Positions 26,010-33,595 of a stretch of DNA of 64,000 bases are shown here, piece after piece. The stretch comes from Methylococcus sp. Mc7. Lineage in GTDB: Bacteria > Pseudomonadota > Gammaproteobacteria > Methylococcales > Methylococcaceae. The notes beneath the pieces were generated by a model. That model did not search any database, was not told the DNA's origin, and worked only from the letters and a program-made list of their open reading frames with translations. Position 1 is the stretch's first letter, and every line of letters begins with the position of its first letter. The position numbers and the translations under genes are program-made. The stretch lies in NCBI RefSeq assembly GCF_019285515.1, contig NZ_CP079095.1:2636501-2700500 (forward strand), written 5' to 3'.

Positions 26010-26352
26010 ATAACCATGCCCCCATGGCAAGACCATGAGGCATCGAACTGTCCGAGGATGACAGGAAAGGATGGCTGGTGTTGTTAGGTGAGGTCTGCCG
26101 ACGCTTTAATTGGGTCAGCAATGCATCGGGCGTGGTCTAAGTTTATCAGTCCGGCGAATACTCAATGAAAGCTATCGCTGAGGTATTTGGCGTGCATTAC
26201 GCTGCGGTAAGCTGGGCGGTGAAAGTGTATGAAACCAAGGGGTAGTGCAGTATTGCAAGACCTGACCCCAAGTTTGCTCATGACCCCAAGTTTGCTTGGT
26301 TCTTATGCCCAACAAAGCGCTAAATCTAAGGTGCTATGATTTATCCAGAGTG

Positions 26353-26369
26353 ATATATTTAAAATATAT
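26353..26369. promoter_or_regulatory. Palindromic operator candidate of the toxin-antitoxin operon
   Basis: ATATATTT-A-AAATATAT is a perfect 8-bp dyad ending 12 bp before the antitoxin ATG and touching the GAGGT Shine-Dalgarno. This position suits autorepression by the antitoxin or its complex, as known for type II modules. Confidence 0.5.
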
Positions 26370-26381
26370 GAGGTAATTCTT

Positions 26382-26591
26382 ATGGGTAGTAAAGAAATTC
26401 TTAGTGAGGCTTTGCAATTAAAGCCAGAAGAAAGATTTGCGATTGTTGAGGGTTTGCTGAAGAGCTTGGACGAGCCGGACAAAAAGCTCGATGATGTCTG
26501 GGCTGAAGAGGCGGAAAAGAGGCTAAAGGCGTATCGAGAAGGAAGATTGGAAGGAATGCCAATGGAGGAAGTTCTCAAGGATGAGACATGA
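26382..26591 (+). CDS. Type II antitoxin, addiction-module component family
   Basis: 69 residues, acidic and helical (SKEILSEALQLKPEERFAIVEGLLKSLDEPD), as in the small antitoxins paired with RelE/ParE toxins. The C-terminal part (EEAEKRLKAYREGRLEGMPMEEVLKD) contains the motif common in this family for toxin binding. GAGGT precedes the start. The stop overlaps the toxin start (ATGA at 26588-26591). It should neutralise the toxin and repress the operon through the palindrome just upstream. Base use is more AT-rich than the chromosomal genes around it. Confidence 0.88.
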   Translation: MGSKEILSEALQLKPEERFAIVEGLLKSLDEPDKKLDDVWAEEAEKRLKAYREGRLEGMPMEEVLKDET

Positions 26592-26884
26592 AGGTTGTAT
26601 TTTCAAAGTACGCCGTCCAGGAGTTGAATGACGCCGTTTCTTATTATGAGCTTCAATACGAGGGGCTGGGTCGAAGGTTTAGAGAGGAGGTAAAGAAAGC
26701 GATACGCAGAATGTCTGAATATCCTAAAGCGTGGTCGGTCGAGCGGAAGGATGTCAGAAAATACCTGCTTCATAAGTTTCCATACAAATTGCTATATTCG
26801 ATCGAAGAGGACCATCTCTTCGTGATTGCTATAGCGCATCAACACAGAAAGCCGGATTACTGGATTGAAAGAAACAAAGCATGA
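26588..26884 (+). CDS. RelE/ParE family toxin
   Basis: 98 residues. The sequence KYAVQELNDAVSYYELQYEGLGRRFREEVKKAI is followed by a beta-rich C-terminus, VRKYLLHKFPYKLLYSIEEDHLFVIAIAHQHRKPDYW. This is the ParE/RelE fold, closer to ParE-like members whose C-terminus ends HxxRxPxYW. Gyrase poisoning (ParE) or mRNA cleavage (RelE) cannot be separated from sequence. It is coupled to the antitoxin by a 4-bp overlap. The module sits next to the RAYT/IS1380 cluster, as often seen for mobile TA modules. Confidence 0.9.
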   Translation: MKVVFSKYAVQELNDAVSYYELQYEGLGRRFREEVKKAIRRMSEYPKAWSVERKDVRKYLLHKFPYKLLYSIEEDHLFVIAIAHQHRKPDYWIERNKA

Positions 26885-27001
26885 CTCCGGGTCAATATAG
26901 GCGGCTCCAGCCTCTTCTTCTTTTTCCAGCCGGCTGGTGTAACGTCCCTGACAAAGATTTAGTAATCGACGTTCGAGTGGAGGAGAATCCCGTATGCCGC
27001 G

Positions 27002-27189
27002 CCCGAGTGCCAAGGCTTTTGCCGGGAATGGCCCGAAGGGGAGCCGCAGGGATGCGGCTTTCGCGATTGAGGGGAAGAAAGCCCCTTCGATCGCCCCCCG
27101 GCAAAAGGCTTGGCGCTCGGGGGCTTTCGCGGCAGTCGGGCGGCCTTTTCTTTGGTTACTTTCTTTTGGTCGGGCAAAAGAAAGTAACC
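27002..27189. repeat. Multi-hairpin palindromic repeat element
   Basis: Outer arms at 27002-27026 (CCCGAGTGCCAAGGCTTTTG...) and 27097-27121 match as an inverted repeat at 23 of 25 positions. They enclose two smaller hairpins: GCCGCAGGGATGCGGC at 27043-27058 and GAGGGG/CCCCTTC near 27069-27088. A second, perfect 14-bp hairpin follows: GGTTACTTTCTTTT at 27154-27167 and its complement at 27176-27189, around GGTCGGGC. It looks like an interspersed intergenic repeat. ORFs here are by-products of the symmetry. Confidence 0.8.
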
Positions 27190-27270
27190 CGCCTTCGGGT
27201 GCGGAAACCCGATTCAAATCATCGTCGCGGTGGCGACTTTTCGCTGATCCTCTAGCCCATCCCGTTATAT

Positions 27271-27486
27271 ACAAATCGGTGACATCTTGCGTATCAGTCA
27301 CTTGAAGCGACCCCAGGTCTCGCTGATTGTGATAAGCAGAGGCACGAAATCAACGAGTTGCAGATTGCCAGATATGCAGCAGCAGGAGATGTGTATAAGG
27401 GTATGCCTCTAGCCCCTATAAATCGCCTCCGCTCAGAAAGTAAAGAAATGTTGGGGGCGGAACACGATTTCGTAAATGTTCTGTGA
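27271..27486 (+). other. Open frame without a start, possible gene remnant
   Basis: A 71-codon frame with coding-like composition (INELQIARYAAAGDVYKG, then MPLAPINRLRSESKEML) ends at TGA 27484-27486, directly before the AraC-type gene. No ATG lies near its beginning. It may be the 3' end of a gene whose 5' part was displaced by the palindromic repeat upstream. No family recognised. Confidence 0.25.
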
Positions 27487-27579
27487 TTGATGTCAAACGC
27501 GACTCCACCGATTCAGCAATTTCTGTCAGGCAGCAGTGAATTCGGGTCGCTAAGCTGGCGTCGCCAAGGAGATATTTCG

Positions 27580-28464
27580 TTGAACGCAACAAATTTGGAC
27601 AGATACCGCGCCAGATTCCGCAAGGTGCTCGAGTATGTCGACGCGAACCTGGACGGCGATCTCACGCTCGACAGGCTCTGTGGCGTCGCCGCATTCTCGA
27701 AATATCATTTTCACCGGCGATTCGCCGATCTTTTCGGCATCGGTGTGTACCAATACGTCCAGCTCTGCCGTCTGAAGCGCGCCGCCTATCAGCTCGCGTT
27801 CCGCAGCTACCGCCCCATCATCGATATCGCAATGGGTAGCGGCTACGAGAGGCCGGAGTCGTTCGCCCGGGCGTTCAAGAAGAGTTTCGGGCAATCGCCG
27901 TCCGAATTCAGGCGGCAGCCGCAGTGGGAACCTTGGCATGCGACCTACCAACCTTTGAACCAACTGAGGAGCCTTCACATGCCGTCCGTAAAGCATCCCG
28001 AACAGATCAGGATCATTGATTTCGATGATACGAGAGTCGCCGTTTTCGAGCATCGCGGCGATCCGAGCTTGATCGGCGATTCCATACGAAGTTTCATCGC
28101 ATGGCGCAGGCAAAACGGTCTGCCGCCTCGAATCAGCGCCACGTTCAACGTTCTTTATGACGACCCGGCCGTCGTGGCGCCGAGGGACTTCCGGATGGAC
28201 CTCTGTGCCGCGACCGAGCGGGAGGTGGCGGAGAACGAATTCGGCGTCGTCGCGAAGACGATTCCGGGGGGCCGCTGCGCCGTGCTGCGGTATGTCGGTT
28301 CCGACGATACTCTGGCGGAAACGGTGCGGTATCTCTATTCGGAATGGCTTCCGCAAAGCGGCGAGGCGTTGCGGGATTTCCCGGTGTACCTGCAGCGGAT
28401 CGAACTCTTTCCGGACGTCGCGGAGAGCGAAGCGGTCACCGACGTGTTTCTGCCGCTCAGATAG
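27580..28464 (+). CDS. AraC family regulator with GyrI-like effector domain
   Basis: 294 residues from a TTG at 27580, chosen because AAGGAG lies 8 bp upstream and the family's usual start (MNATxLDRYRxRF) is reproduced. Upstream TTG/ATG codons at 27487/27490 lack a ribosome site. The AraC DNA-binding region, with two HTH motifs, occupies about residues 10-110 (LTLDRLCGVAAFSKYHFHRRFADLFG and IIDIAMGSGYERPESFARAFKKSFG). The rest is a GyrI-like ligand-binding domain (RIIDFDDTRVAVFEHRGDPSLIGDSI) of the kind found in multidrug-sensing proteins. It is probably a transcriptional activator for an effector-responsive gene, but no target is evident; its neighbours are an unrelated YihY gene on the other strand. 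Confidence 0.9.
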   Translation: MNATNLDRYRARFRKVLEYVDANLDGDLTLDRLCGVAAFSKYHFHRRFADLFGIGVYQYVQLCRLKRAAYQLAFRSYRPIIDIAMGSGYERPESFARAFKKSFGQSPSEFRRQPQWEPWHATYQPLNQLRSLHMPSVKHPEQIRIIDFDDTRVAVFEHRGDPSLIGDSIRSFIAWRRQNGLPPRISATFNVLYDDPAVVAPRDFRMDLCAATEREVAENEFGVVAKTIPGGRCAVLRYVGSDDTLAETVRYLYSEWLPQSGEALRDFPVYLQRIELFPDVAESEAVTDVFLPLR

Positions 28465-28500
28465 CCGGGACAGGCGGATACGGGACGTGTGTGAGAGGTG

Positions 28501-29790
28501 CTATCCTTCGATCCGAACGACGTCCCGCAAGCTGCGGTTTCCCAGAACCGCTTCCGGGCTGCGGTCGATGGCGGCCAGGATTTCCCGGACGGCATCGGGT
28601 TCTTCTTGAAGAGTCAGGACCGGCTGATCGCCCGCGGTTCGAACCGCCTCCACCACTTCGCTCAACAGGATCGCATCGGTATCCCGCGCGAGAACGTAAG
28701 CTTTCTGCTCGCCATTCAGGCTTAGCAGCAGGCCGCGCCGTTTCAGGCATTCGAGCGGGTCCGCCACGGCTTCCCAAGGCAGGTTCACTTGATCCGCGAG
28801 GCCGGGCAACGTGCAGGCGGGTTCGCCGCGCGTATGGCTCCGTCCGATCAGTATCATGAGCAGCAGGGCGAGGCGCTCCTGGGACTGTGGACTCAGGTGG
28901 GGCTGCCGGCTGCCGTAGCCGAGATAGCGCGGAAACTGGACATGGAAGGAGACGACGCTCCCCAGCAGCAGGATGAGCCAACTGAGGTACAGCCAGATCA
29001 TGGACAGGAGGATGACGGCAAAGCCGGAATAGATGGCGCTGTAACGGGCGGAATTGACCGCGAACTCGGCGAACAGAAAGCCCGTCGCTTTCCAGCTCAG
29101 GCCGGCGAACAGGCCGCCCGTCAGCGCGGGCCGCCATTTCACCGTGGTGTTGGGTATGAACGAATAGGCGAAGGTGAAGGCGGCGACGATCAGCACATAG
29201 GGCAGGGCGACGCCGGCCAGATAGTAGGCCGTGCCGAAGGGCTCCAGAGCGATCAGCCATTGCACGATTTCCATGCTGCTCATCGAGGCCGCGATACCGA
29301 TAGCGGAAAACAGCAGCACCGGACCGATCAGGACGATGCTGAGGTAGTCGCTGAACCGGCGGTACAGCGGGCGCGTCCTGGACACCCGCCAGATGTGATT
29401 GAAGCTGTCCTCGATCTGCTCCAGCAGCGACACCACGGTGTAGAACAGCATCAGAAAGCCGACGAAGCCCAGAACGCCCACCTGGATGTTCGCGACGAAG
29501 CCGATCACCTTGTCGGTGATCTCCTTCGCTTTGTCGCCGAGGGGGGCCAGCATTTCGAGGAGCAGCGGCTGTATCTCGTTGTGCACGCCGAACGCCTTGA
29601 GCACCGAAAAGCTCACCGCCAGCAGCGGCGCCAAGGAGAGCAGGCTGGTATAGACCAGGCTCATCGCCCGATGCTTGATCCCGCCTTCGCGGTACTCGCG
29701 CAGAAGCACCAGGGCCAGCAGTTTCAGCACCTTGAAGGTGTCCGCGACTTGCGAGCTGACAGCGGGAAACAAGCGTTCGGGGGATTTCAT
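28501..29790 (-). CDS. YihY/BrkB family inner-membrane protein
   Basis: 429 residues. The YihY family signature is clear: SLVYTSLLSLAPLLAVSFSVLKAFG, FNHIWRVSRTRPLYRRFSDYLS, and SWKATGFLFAEFAVNSARYSAIYSGFA. Six membrane segments span about residues 40-290. The cytoplasmic C-terminal extension of about 130 residues (LSPQSQERLALLLMILIGRSH) contains a winged-helix-like stretch, frequent in longer members of the family. The family was once mis-named RNase BN; its role is not established, perhaps lipid or small-molecule transport. The ATG at 29790 is used. Convergent with the AraC-type gene. Confidence 0.9.
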   Translation of the reverse strand: MKSPERLFPAVSSQVADTFKVLKLLALVLLREYREGGIKHRAMSLVYTSLLSLAPLLAVSFSVLKAFGVHNEIQPLLLEMLAPLGDKAKEITDKVIGFVANIQVGVLGFVGFLMLFYTVVSLLEQIEDSFNHIWRVSRTRPLYRRFSDYLSIVLIGPVLLFSAIGIAASMSSMEIVQWLIALEPFGTAYYLAGVALPYVLIVAAFTFAYSFIPNTTVKWRPALTGGLFAGLSWKATGFLFAEFAVNSARYSAIYSGFAVILLSMIWLYLSWLILLLGSVVSFHVQFPRYLGYGSRQPHLSPQSQERLALLLMILIGRSHTRGEPACTLPGLADQVNLPWEAVADPLECLKRRGLLLSLNGEQKAYVLARDTDAILLSEVVEAVRTAGDQPVLTLQEEPDAVREILAAIDRSPEAVLGNRSLRDVVRIEG

Positions 29791-29968
29791 GGGCTTGGCT
29801 CTCGGCGGTAAGCGGTGGCCCCGAGCGCCTTACCGGCTCCTCGACCGGCAAGCCGGATTCGGCCCCTGCCCGGGAGTTCAGTCTATGCCAATGCCATCGT
29901 CCGCGTCGATTTGCATTGGGGTAATGAGGGGCAGGTACGACAACGAGGCCGGATGCCCGGTTTTTTGC

Positions 29969-30490
29969 TTACTTTTCCCCCAGCCGCGGTATCAGTTCGG
30001 CAAGGTTGCAGGGGCGGGTGCGGAAGTCGAGCTGCTGACGGATGAGGTTGTCCCAGGCGGTGCGGCAGGCGCCGGAGGAACCGGGGAGGGCGAAGACGTA
30101 GGTGCCGTTGGCGACGCCGGCGATGGCGCGCGACTGGATGGTGGAGGTGCCGATTTCCTGGTAGGAGACGGCGCGGAACACTTCGCCGAAGCCGTCCAGG
30201 GTCTTGTCGAACAGCACCGATACGGCCTCGGGGGTGCCGTCGCGGCCGGTGACGCCGGTGCCGCCGGTGCTGATGACGACCTGGATGCCGGGATCGGCGA
30301 TCCAGCGGGAGACCACCGCCCGGATGCGGTAGACGTCGTCTGGCACGATGCATTTCTCGGCCAGGCGGTGGCCGGCCTCGGTGAGGCGTTCGACCAGTAG
30401 CCTCCCGGAGCTGTCGTTGTCTTCGGTGCGGGTGTCGGAAACCGTGAGTACGGCGATGTCGAGCGGAAGGAATTCGCGGTCGGCGGTCAT
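29969..30490 (-). CDS. moaB: Molybdenum cofactor biosynthesis protein MoaB
   Basis: 173 residues. LDIAVLTVSDTRTEDNDSSGRLLVERL, then QVVISTGGTGVTGRDGTPEAV and FALPGSSGACRTAWDNLI are the molybdopterin-binding (MogA/MoaB) signatures. The protein adenylylates molybdopterin or supports that step in Moco synthesis; in some bacteria MogA does this instead. The start at 30490 fits the fold. It is separated from neighbours on both sides by 180-200 bp, so it is likely monocistronic. Confidence 0.94.
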   Translation of the reverse strand: MTADREFLPLDIAVLTVSDTRTEDNDSSGRLLVERLTEAGHRLAEKCIVPDDVYRIRAVVSRWIADPGIQVVISTGGTGVTGRDGTPEAVSVLFDKTLDGFGEVFRAVSYQEIGTSTIQSRAIAGVANGTYVFALPGSSGACRTAWDNLIRQQLDFRTRPCNLAELIPRLGEK

Positions 30491-30691
30491 TTGGTAGGTG
30501 TAACAAAATAAATCTTGCGATTTGCGACGTCATGCCGGCATGGATTCGCTACGCGCTCTGGCGAGTGCCGGCATCCAGGTTATATGGATGTATAGGTCTA
30601 GCCATCCCTGGCTTGTCGGGTTCCGGCACTCCCTGCCGGAAAGACGAGCCGTATCGGGTTAATTTTTCGGAACTTATTTCATAGCAACGCC

Positions 30692-31966
30692 TTAGTTCTT
30701 CAGCCGGACGATGCCCAGGGCCTTGAGGCCTAAGCGTTCGTAGATGGGCTCGCTGATGCCCTTTCTCACCTTGCGGATGAAGTACTTCTCGAAGGCGATC
30801 TTGGCCAGATGCACCCAACGCCCTTTCTTGGCCCAGGTGACGTTGCGCGGCGGGATCTGCGGCTGGGCGATGAAGGCGGCGCCGGTGTCGCCCATGTCGG
30901 CCAGGCACAGCGCGGCCCAGGTGCCCTTGAAGCTGGGTTCCTTGCCGTCGAGCTCGGCGCGGATGTTGTGGGCGGTGGCGGTGACCATGGACTCGATCAT
31001 ATAGCCGGTCTTGGGCACGCCGGTGGGCACCGGGGTCTGCTCCAGCGGCGGAATCGCAATGCAGACGCCGACCGAATAGACGTTCTTGAAGGTGGGATTG
31101 CGCTGATGTTCGTCGACGATGACGAAGCCGCGCGGGTTGACCAGTCCCTCGATGCCGCGCACCGCGTCGACGCCGGTGAAGGCCGGGATCATCATGCTGT
31201 GCTTGAACGGCAGTTCGTGCTTTTTCTTTTCCTTGCCGTCGTCGTCGACTTCGGTGACGAACATCTTGCCGTCCTCGATCTTGTCGACCTTGGCGTTGGT
31301 GATCCATTTGATGTGGCGGTCGCGCATCTCACTTTCCAGGAGGCCTTTGGAGTCGCCCACCCCGCCCAGGCCGAGATGGCCGATGTAGGGTTCGGAGGTG
31401 ACGAAGGTCATGGGCACCTTGTCGCGGATCTTGCGGCGGCGCAGGTCGGTGTCGGCAATGAAGGCGTATTCGTAGGCGGGGCCGAAACAGGAGGCGCCCT
31501 GCACCGAGCCGACCACGATCGGGCCGGGGTCCTTGACGAAGCCGTCCCAGAATTCCATGGCCTCGGCGGCGTGGTCGACATGGCAGACCGACTGGGTGTG
31601 GCCATGCGGGCCGAAGCCGGGCACTTCGTCGAATGCGAGGCGGGGGCCGGTCGCGATGACCAGGAAATCGTAGCTCACCGAACTGCCGTCCGCGAGCTCG
31701 ATGCGGTTGTTGGCCGGATCGACCTTGGCTGCTTTCTGCTGGATGAACTCGATCTTGCGCTTCTTCAGCATGGGGGCGAGTTCGACCTTGATGTCCTCCG
31801 GTTTGCGCCAGCCGACCGCGACCCAAGGGTTGGAGGGGACGAAGTGAAAAGTGGGGCTGTCGGAGATGAGCACGACCTCGTCCTGTTTCTTCCGGGCGAG
31901 GTGCTTCATTTCCAGGGCCATGGGGATGCCGCCGATGCCGGCGCCGAGTATGACGATTCGAGCCAT
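30692..31966 (-). CDS. sqr: Sulfide:quinone oxidoreductase-like flavoprotein
   Basis: 424 residues from ATG 31966, preceded by GGGAGGA; the upstream extension has no ribosome site. The N-terminal FAD Rossmann motif is MARIVILGAGIGGIPMAL, with a second nucleotide motif in VSYDFLVIATGPRLAF. Three cysteines, C128, C160 (SVQGASCFGP) and C302 (YSVGVCIAI), are placed as in sulfide:quinone oxidoreductases, where they form the redox and polysulfide-binding site. The C-terminus (YFIRKVRKGISEPIYERLGLKALG) is the amphipathic membrane-binding region. It oxidises sulfide and passes electrons to quinone at the inner membrane. Divergent from an RND efflux operon, with a 24-bp palindrome between them. Confidence 0.9.
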   Translation of the reverse strand: MARIVILGAGIGGIPMALEMKHLARKKQDEVVLISDSPTFHFVPSNPWVAVGWRKPEDIKVELAPMLKKRKIEFIQQKAAKVDPANNRIELADGSSVSYDFLVIATGPRLAFDEVPGFGPHGHTQSVCHVDHAAEAMEFWDGFVKDPGPIVVGSVQGASCFGPAYEYAFIADTDLRRRKIRDKVPMTFVTSEPYIGHLGLGGVGDSKGLLESEMRDRHIKWITNAKVDKIEDGKMFVTEVDDDGKEKKKHELPFKHSMMIPAFTGVDAVRGIEGLVNPRGFVIVDEHQRNPTFKNVYSVGVCIAIPPLEQTPVPTGVPKTGYMIESMVTATAHNIRAELDGKEPSFKGTWAALCLADMGDTGAAFIAQPQIPPRNVTWAKKGRWVHLAKIAFEKYFIRKVRKGISEPIYERLGLKALGIVRLKN

Positions 31967-32072
31967 TGCGTTTTTCCTCCCGCGCAGTCCGTCTGCGTGT
32001 TTGATGGTGTTGTTGGGCAACGCTGTTGACGATCGGATTGGGAATTCTGCTCGTGTACCGATCGCTTGTCGA

Positions 32073-32096
32073 GAATATTAGCAAATGCTAAAATTC
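32073..32096. promoter_or_regulatory. 24-bp palindrome in the divergent sqr/RND control region
   Basis: GAAT-A-TTAGCA-AA-TGCTAA-A-ATTC is symmetric at ten of twelve paired positions. It lies about 107 bp upstream of sqr and about 116 bp upstream of the TolC start. The size and AT-rich symmetric half-sites suit an ArsR-type dimer such as the sulfide-sensing repressors known for sqr genes; that link is inference. No regulator gene is adjacent. Confidence 0.5.
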
Positions 32097-32211
32097 ATCA
32101 CAAGCCCGAGTTATGTTACGGGGTTCGGTGGTTCCACGCGGTGGAACTGGCTATCATTCGAAAGGAGTTTCCCGCAGGGAACCGTCGACATCGACACGCA
32201 GCGTCGCGCCC

Positions 32212-33573
32212 ATGAATTCGATAGAAATCAGGTCTGCCCGTTTCCGGATGCGGTTCTCTCCGGTCCTATTGGCACTGGCACTCGGGAGTCCGCCGGCTTT
32301 TCCCGCCGCAGCCGGCGGGGCTCGGCTGACCTTGCAGCAGGCCATCGAACTGGCCTGGGAAAGGAATCCCGACATCCATGCCGCCGAGGCCCGGCTGGGC
32401 CAGGCCCAGGCCAGCGTCGAAGAGGCCGCCGCGGCGTTCTATCCCCGCCTCACCGCCCGCGTCGGCTACGACTATTCGGACAACCCGGCCCTGGCGTTCT
32501 CCTATGTGGTAGCCCAGCGCCGCTTCAATTTCGGCATGAACATCAACCATCCGGGCTACGTCGAGAACTTCCGCCCGGAGGTGTTCACGACCTGGTCGAT
32601 CTTCCGCGGCGGCCAGGACTATTACCGCAAGAAGGCGGCCGAACTGGGGGTGGAAGTCGCGGAGCTGGAGCATTCCGCCCTGCGCAATCAACTGGCGGCG
32701 GCGGTGACCGCGGCCTATTACGCGCTGCTCGAAGCGCCGCGCCAGGTCGAGGTCTCGAAGAAATCGGTGGAAGCGGTCACCAGCGAACTCGAACATACGC
32801 GCCACCGGTATCAGGCCGGTTCCAGCCTCAAATCCGACGTGCTCTCGCTGGAAGTCCGGCTGGCGCAGTCCCGCGAAAACGAAACCCACGCGCTGAACTC
32901 AGTCGAACTCGCCCGTGCCGCCATCAAAACCCTGCTCGGCGGCGAATCGGCGGCCAACCTGGAGGCGGTGGAGCCGGCTGCCCCGGGCGCCGCAAGCCGG
33001 GACGGCATGGAAAAAGCGCTGGCCCAGGCCCTGTCCCAGCGGCCGGAAATGCAGGCGGCCACCAGCCAGGTCGCTATGCGCCAGCATGAGCTCGACATGG
33101 AGCAGGGCGCGCGGCTGCCCCGCGTCAACGCCTTCGCGGCCTATGGCCAGAACAGCCGGACGCCGGGCTTTTCCACCGAGCAGGGCAACGTCACCCTGGG
33201 TGTCAACGCCGAACTCGACCTGTACGCAGGCGGCGCGGTTACGGCGCGGATTTCCGCCGCCGAGAAGCGCCTGACCGAAGCCCAGGCGCTGGAAACGCGC
33301 ACCCGGCTGGAAATCGAGGAGGAAGTGCGCAGGGCCTATCTGCAGCTCAATGAAGCCCTGTCGCGCAAGGACGCGGCGGAAGCCGGCGCCAGGTCGGCGG
33401 AGGAAGCGCTGCGGCTGGTGCACGAACAATACCGGGAAGGCGCGGCGACGGTGACGCGCTATCTCGAAGCCGAGGCCGACCGCGCCCAGGCCCAGACCCG
33501 CGCCATCGCCGCCCGCTATGCCGTGGAAGTGGCGACGGCAAATCTAAAAAAGGCATCCGGTTTCTGGCGCTAG
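32212..33573 (+). CDS. TolC family outer-membrane channel protein
   Basis: 453 residues from ATG 32212; a signal peptide is visible (FSPVLLALALGSPPAFPAAAG). The two OEP repeats are clear: LTLQQAIELAWERNPDIHAAEARLGQAQA, then a coiled-coil and beta-barrel block, and again GMEKALAQALSQRPEMQAATSQVAM with the second half ending NLKKASGFWR. The protein is the outer-membrane channel of the tripartite pump encoded next, the first gene of a three-gene unit. The 22-bp gap to the adaptor shows co-transcription. Confidence 0.93.
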   Translation: MNSIEIRSARFRMRFSPVLLALALGSPPAFPAAAGGARLTLQQAIELAWERNPDIHAAEARLGQAQASVEEAAAAFYPRLTARVGYDYSDNPALAFSYVVAQRRFNFGMNINHPGYVENFRPEVFTTWSIFRGGQDYYRKKAAELGVEVAELEHSALRNQLAAAVTAAYYALLEAPRQVEVSKKSVEAVTSELEHTRHRYQAGSSLKSDVLSLEVRLAQSRENETHALNSVELARAAIKTLLGGESAANLEAVEPAAPGAASRDGMEKALAQALSQRPEMQAATSQVAMRQHELDMEQGARLPRVNAFAAYGQNSRTPGFSTEQGNVTLGVNAELDLYAGGAVTARISAAEKRLTEAQALETRTRLEIEEEVRRAYLQLNEALSRKDAAEAGARSAEEALRLVHEQYREGAATVTRYLEAEADRAQAQTRAIAARYAVEVATANLKKASGFWR

Positions 33574-33595
33574 ACAAGATATAAGGAACAAAGCA

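Larger units (their letters stand above)
24281..26270 (+). mobile_element. RAYT remnant copy B, interrupted by the IS1380-type element
   Basis: The left part, 24281-24317 (TGGGATGAGGTCTTGCC), and right part, 26015-26270, rejoin to a copy of the remnant at 21712-22049. The right inverted end TGCAAGACCTGACCCCA is at 26254-26270. Over the last 215 bp or so the two copies differ at only two positions that I can see. Copy B also lacks about 50 bp around YHVTSRGDR. A short tandem duplication, TGACCCCAAGTTTGCT twice, follows at 26263-26296. Confidence 0.82.

Noticed and set aside
27002-27189. CRISPR array
   Set aside because: The repeats are inverted hairpins, not regularly spaced direct repeats; no array was found anywhere in the window.
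26881-27305. Small ORFs over the palindromic repeat
   Set aside because: They exist in several frames on both strands because of the symmetry; none has a ribosome site or domain.
32113-32211. Longer N-terminus for the TolC protein
   Set aside because: The extension has no signal features; the signal peptide lies directly after ATG 32212.
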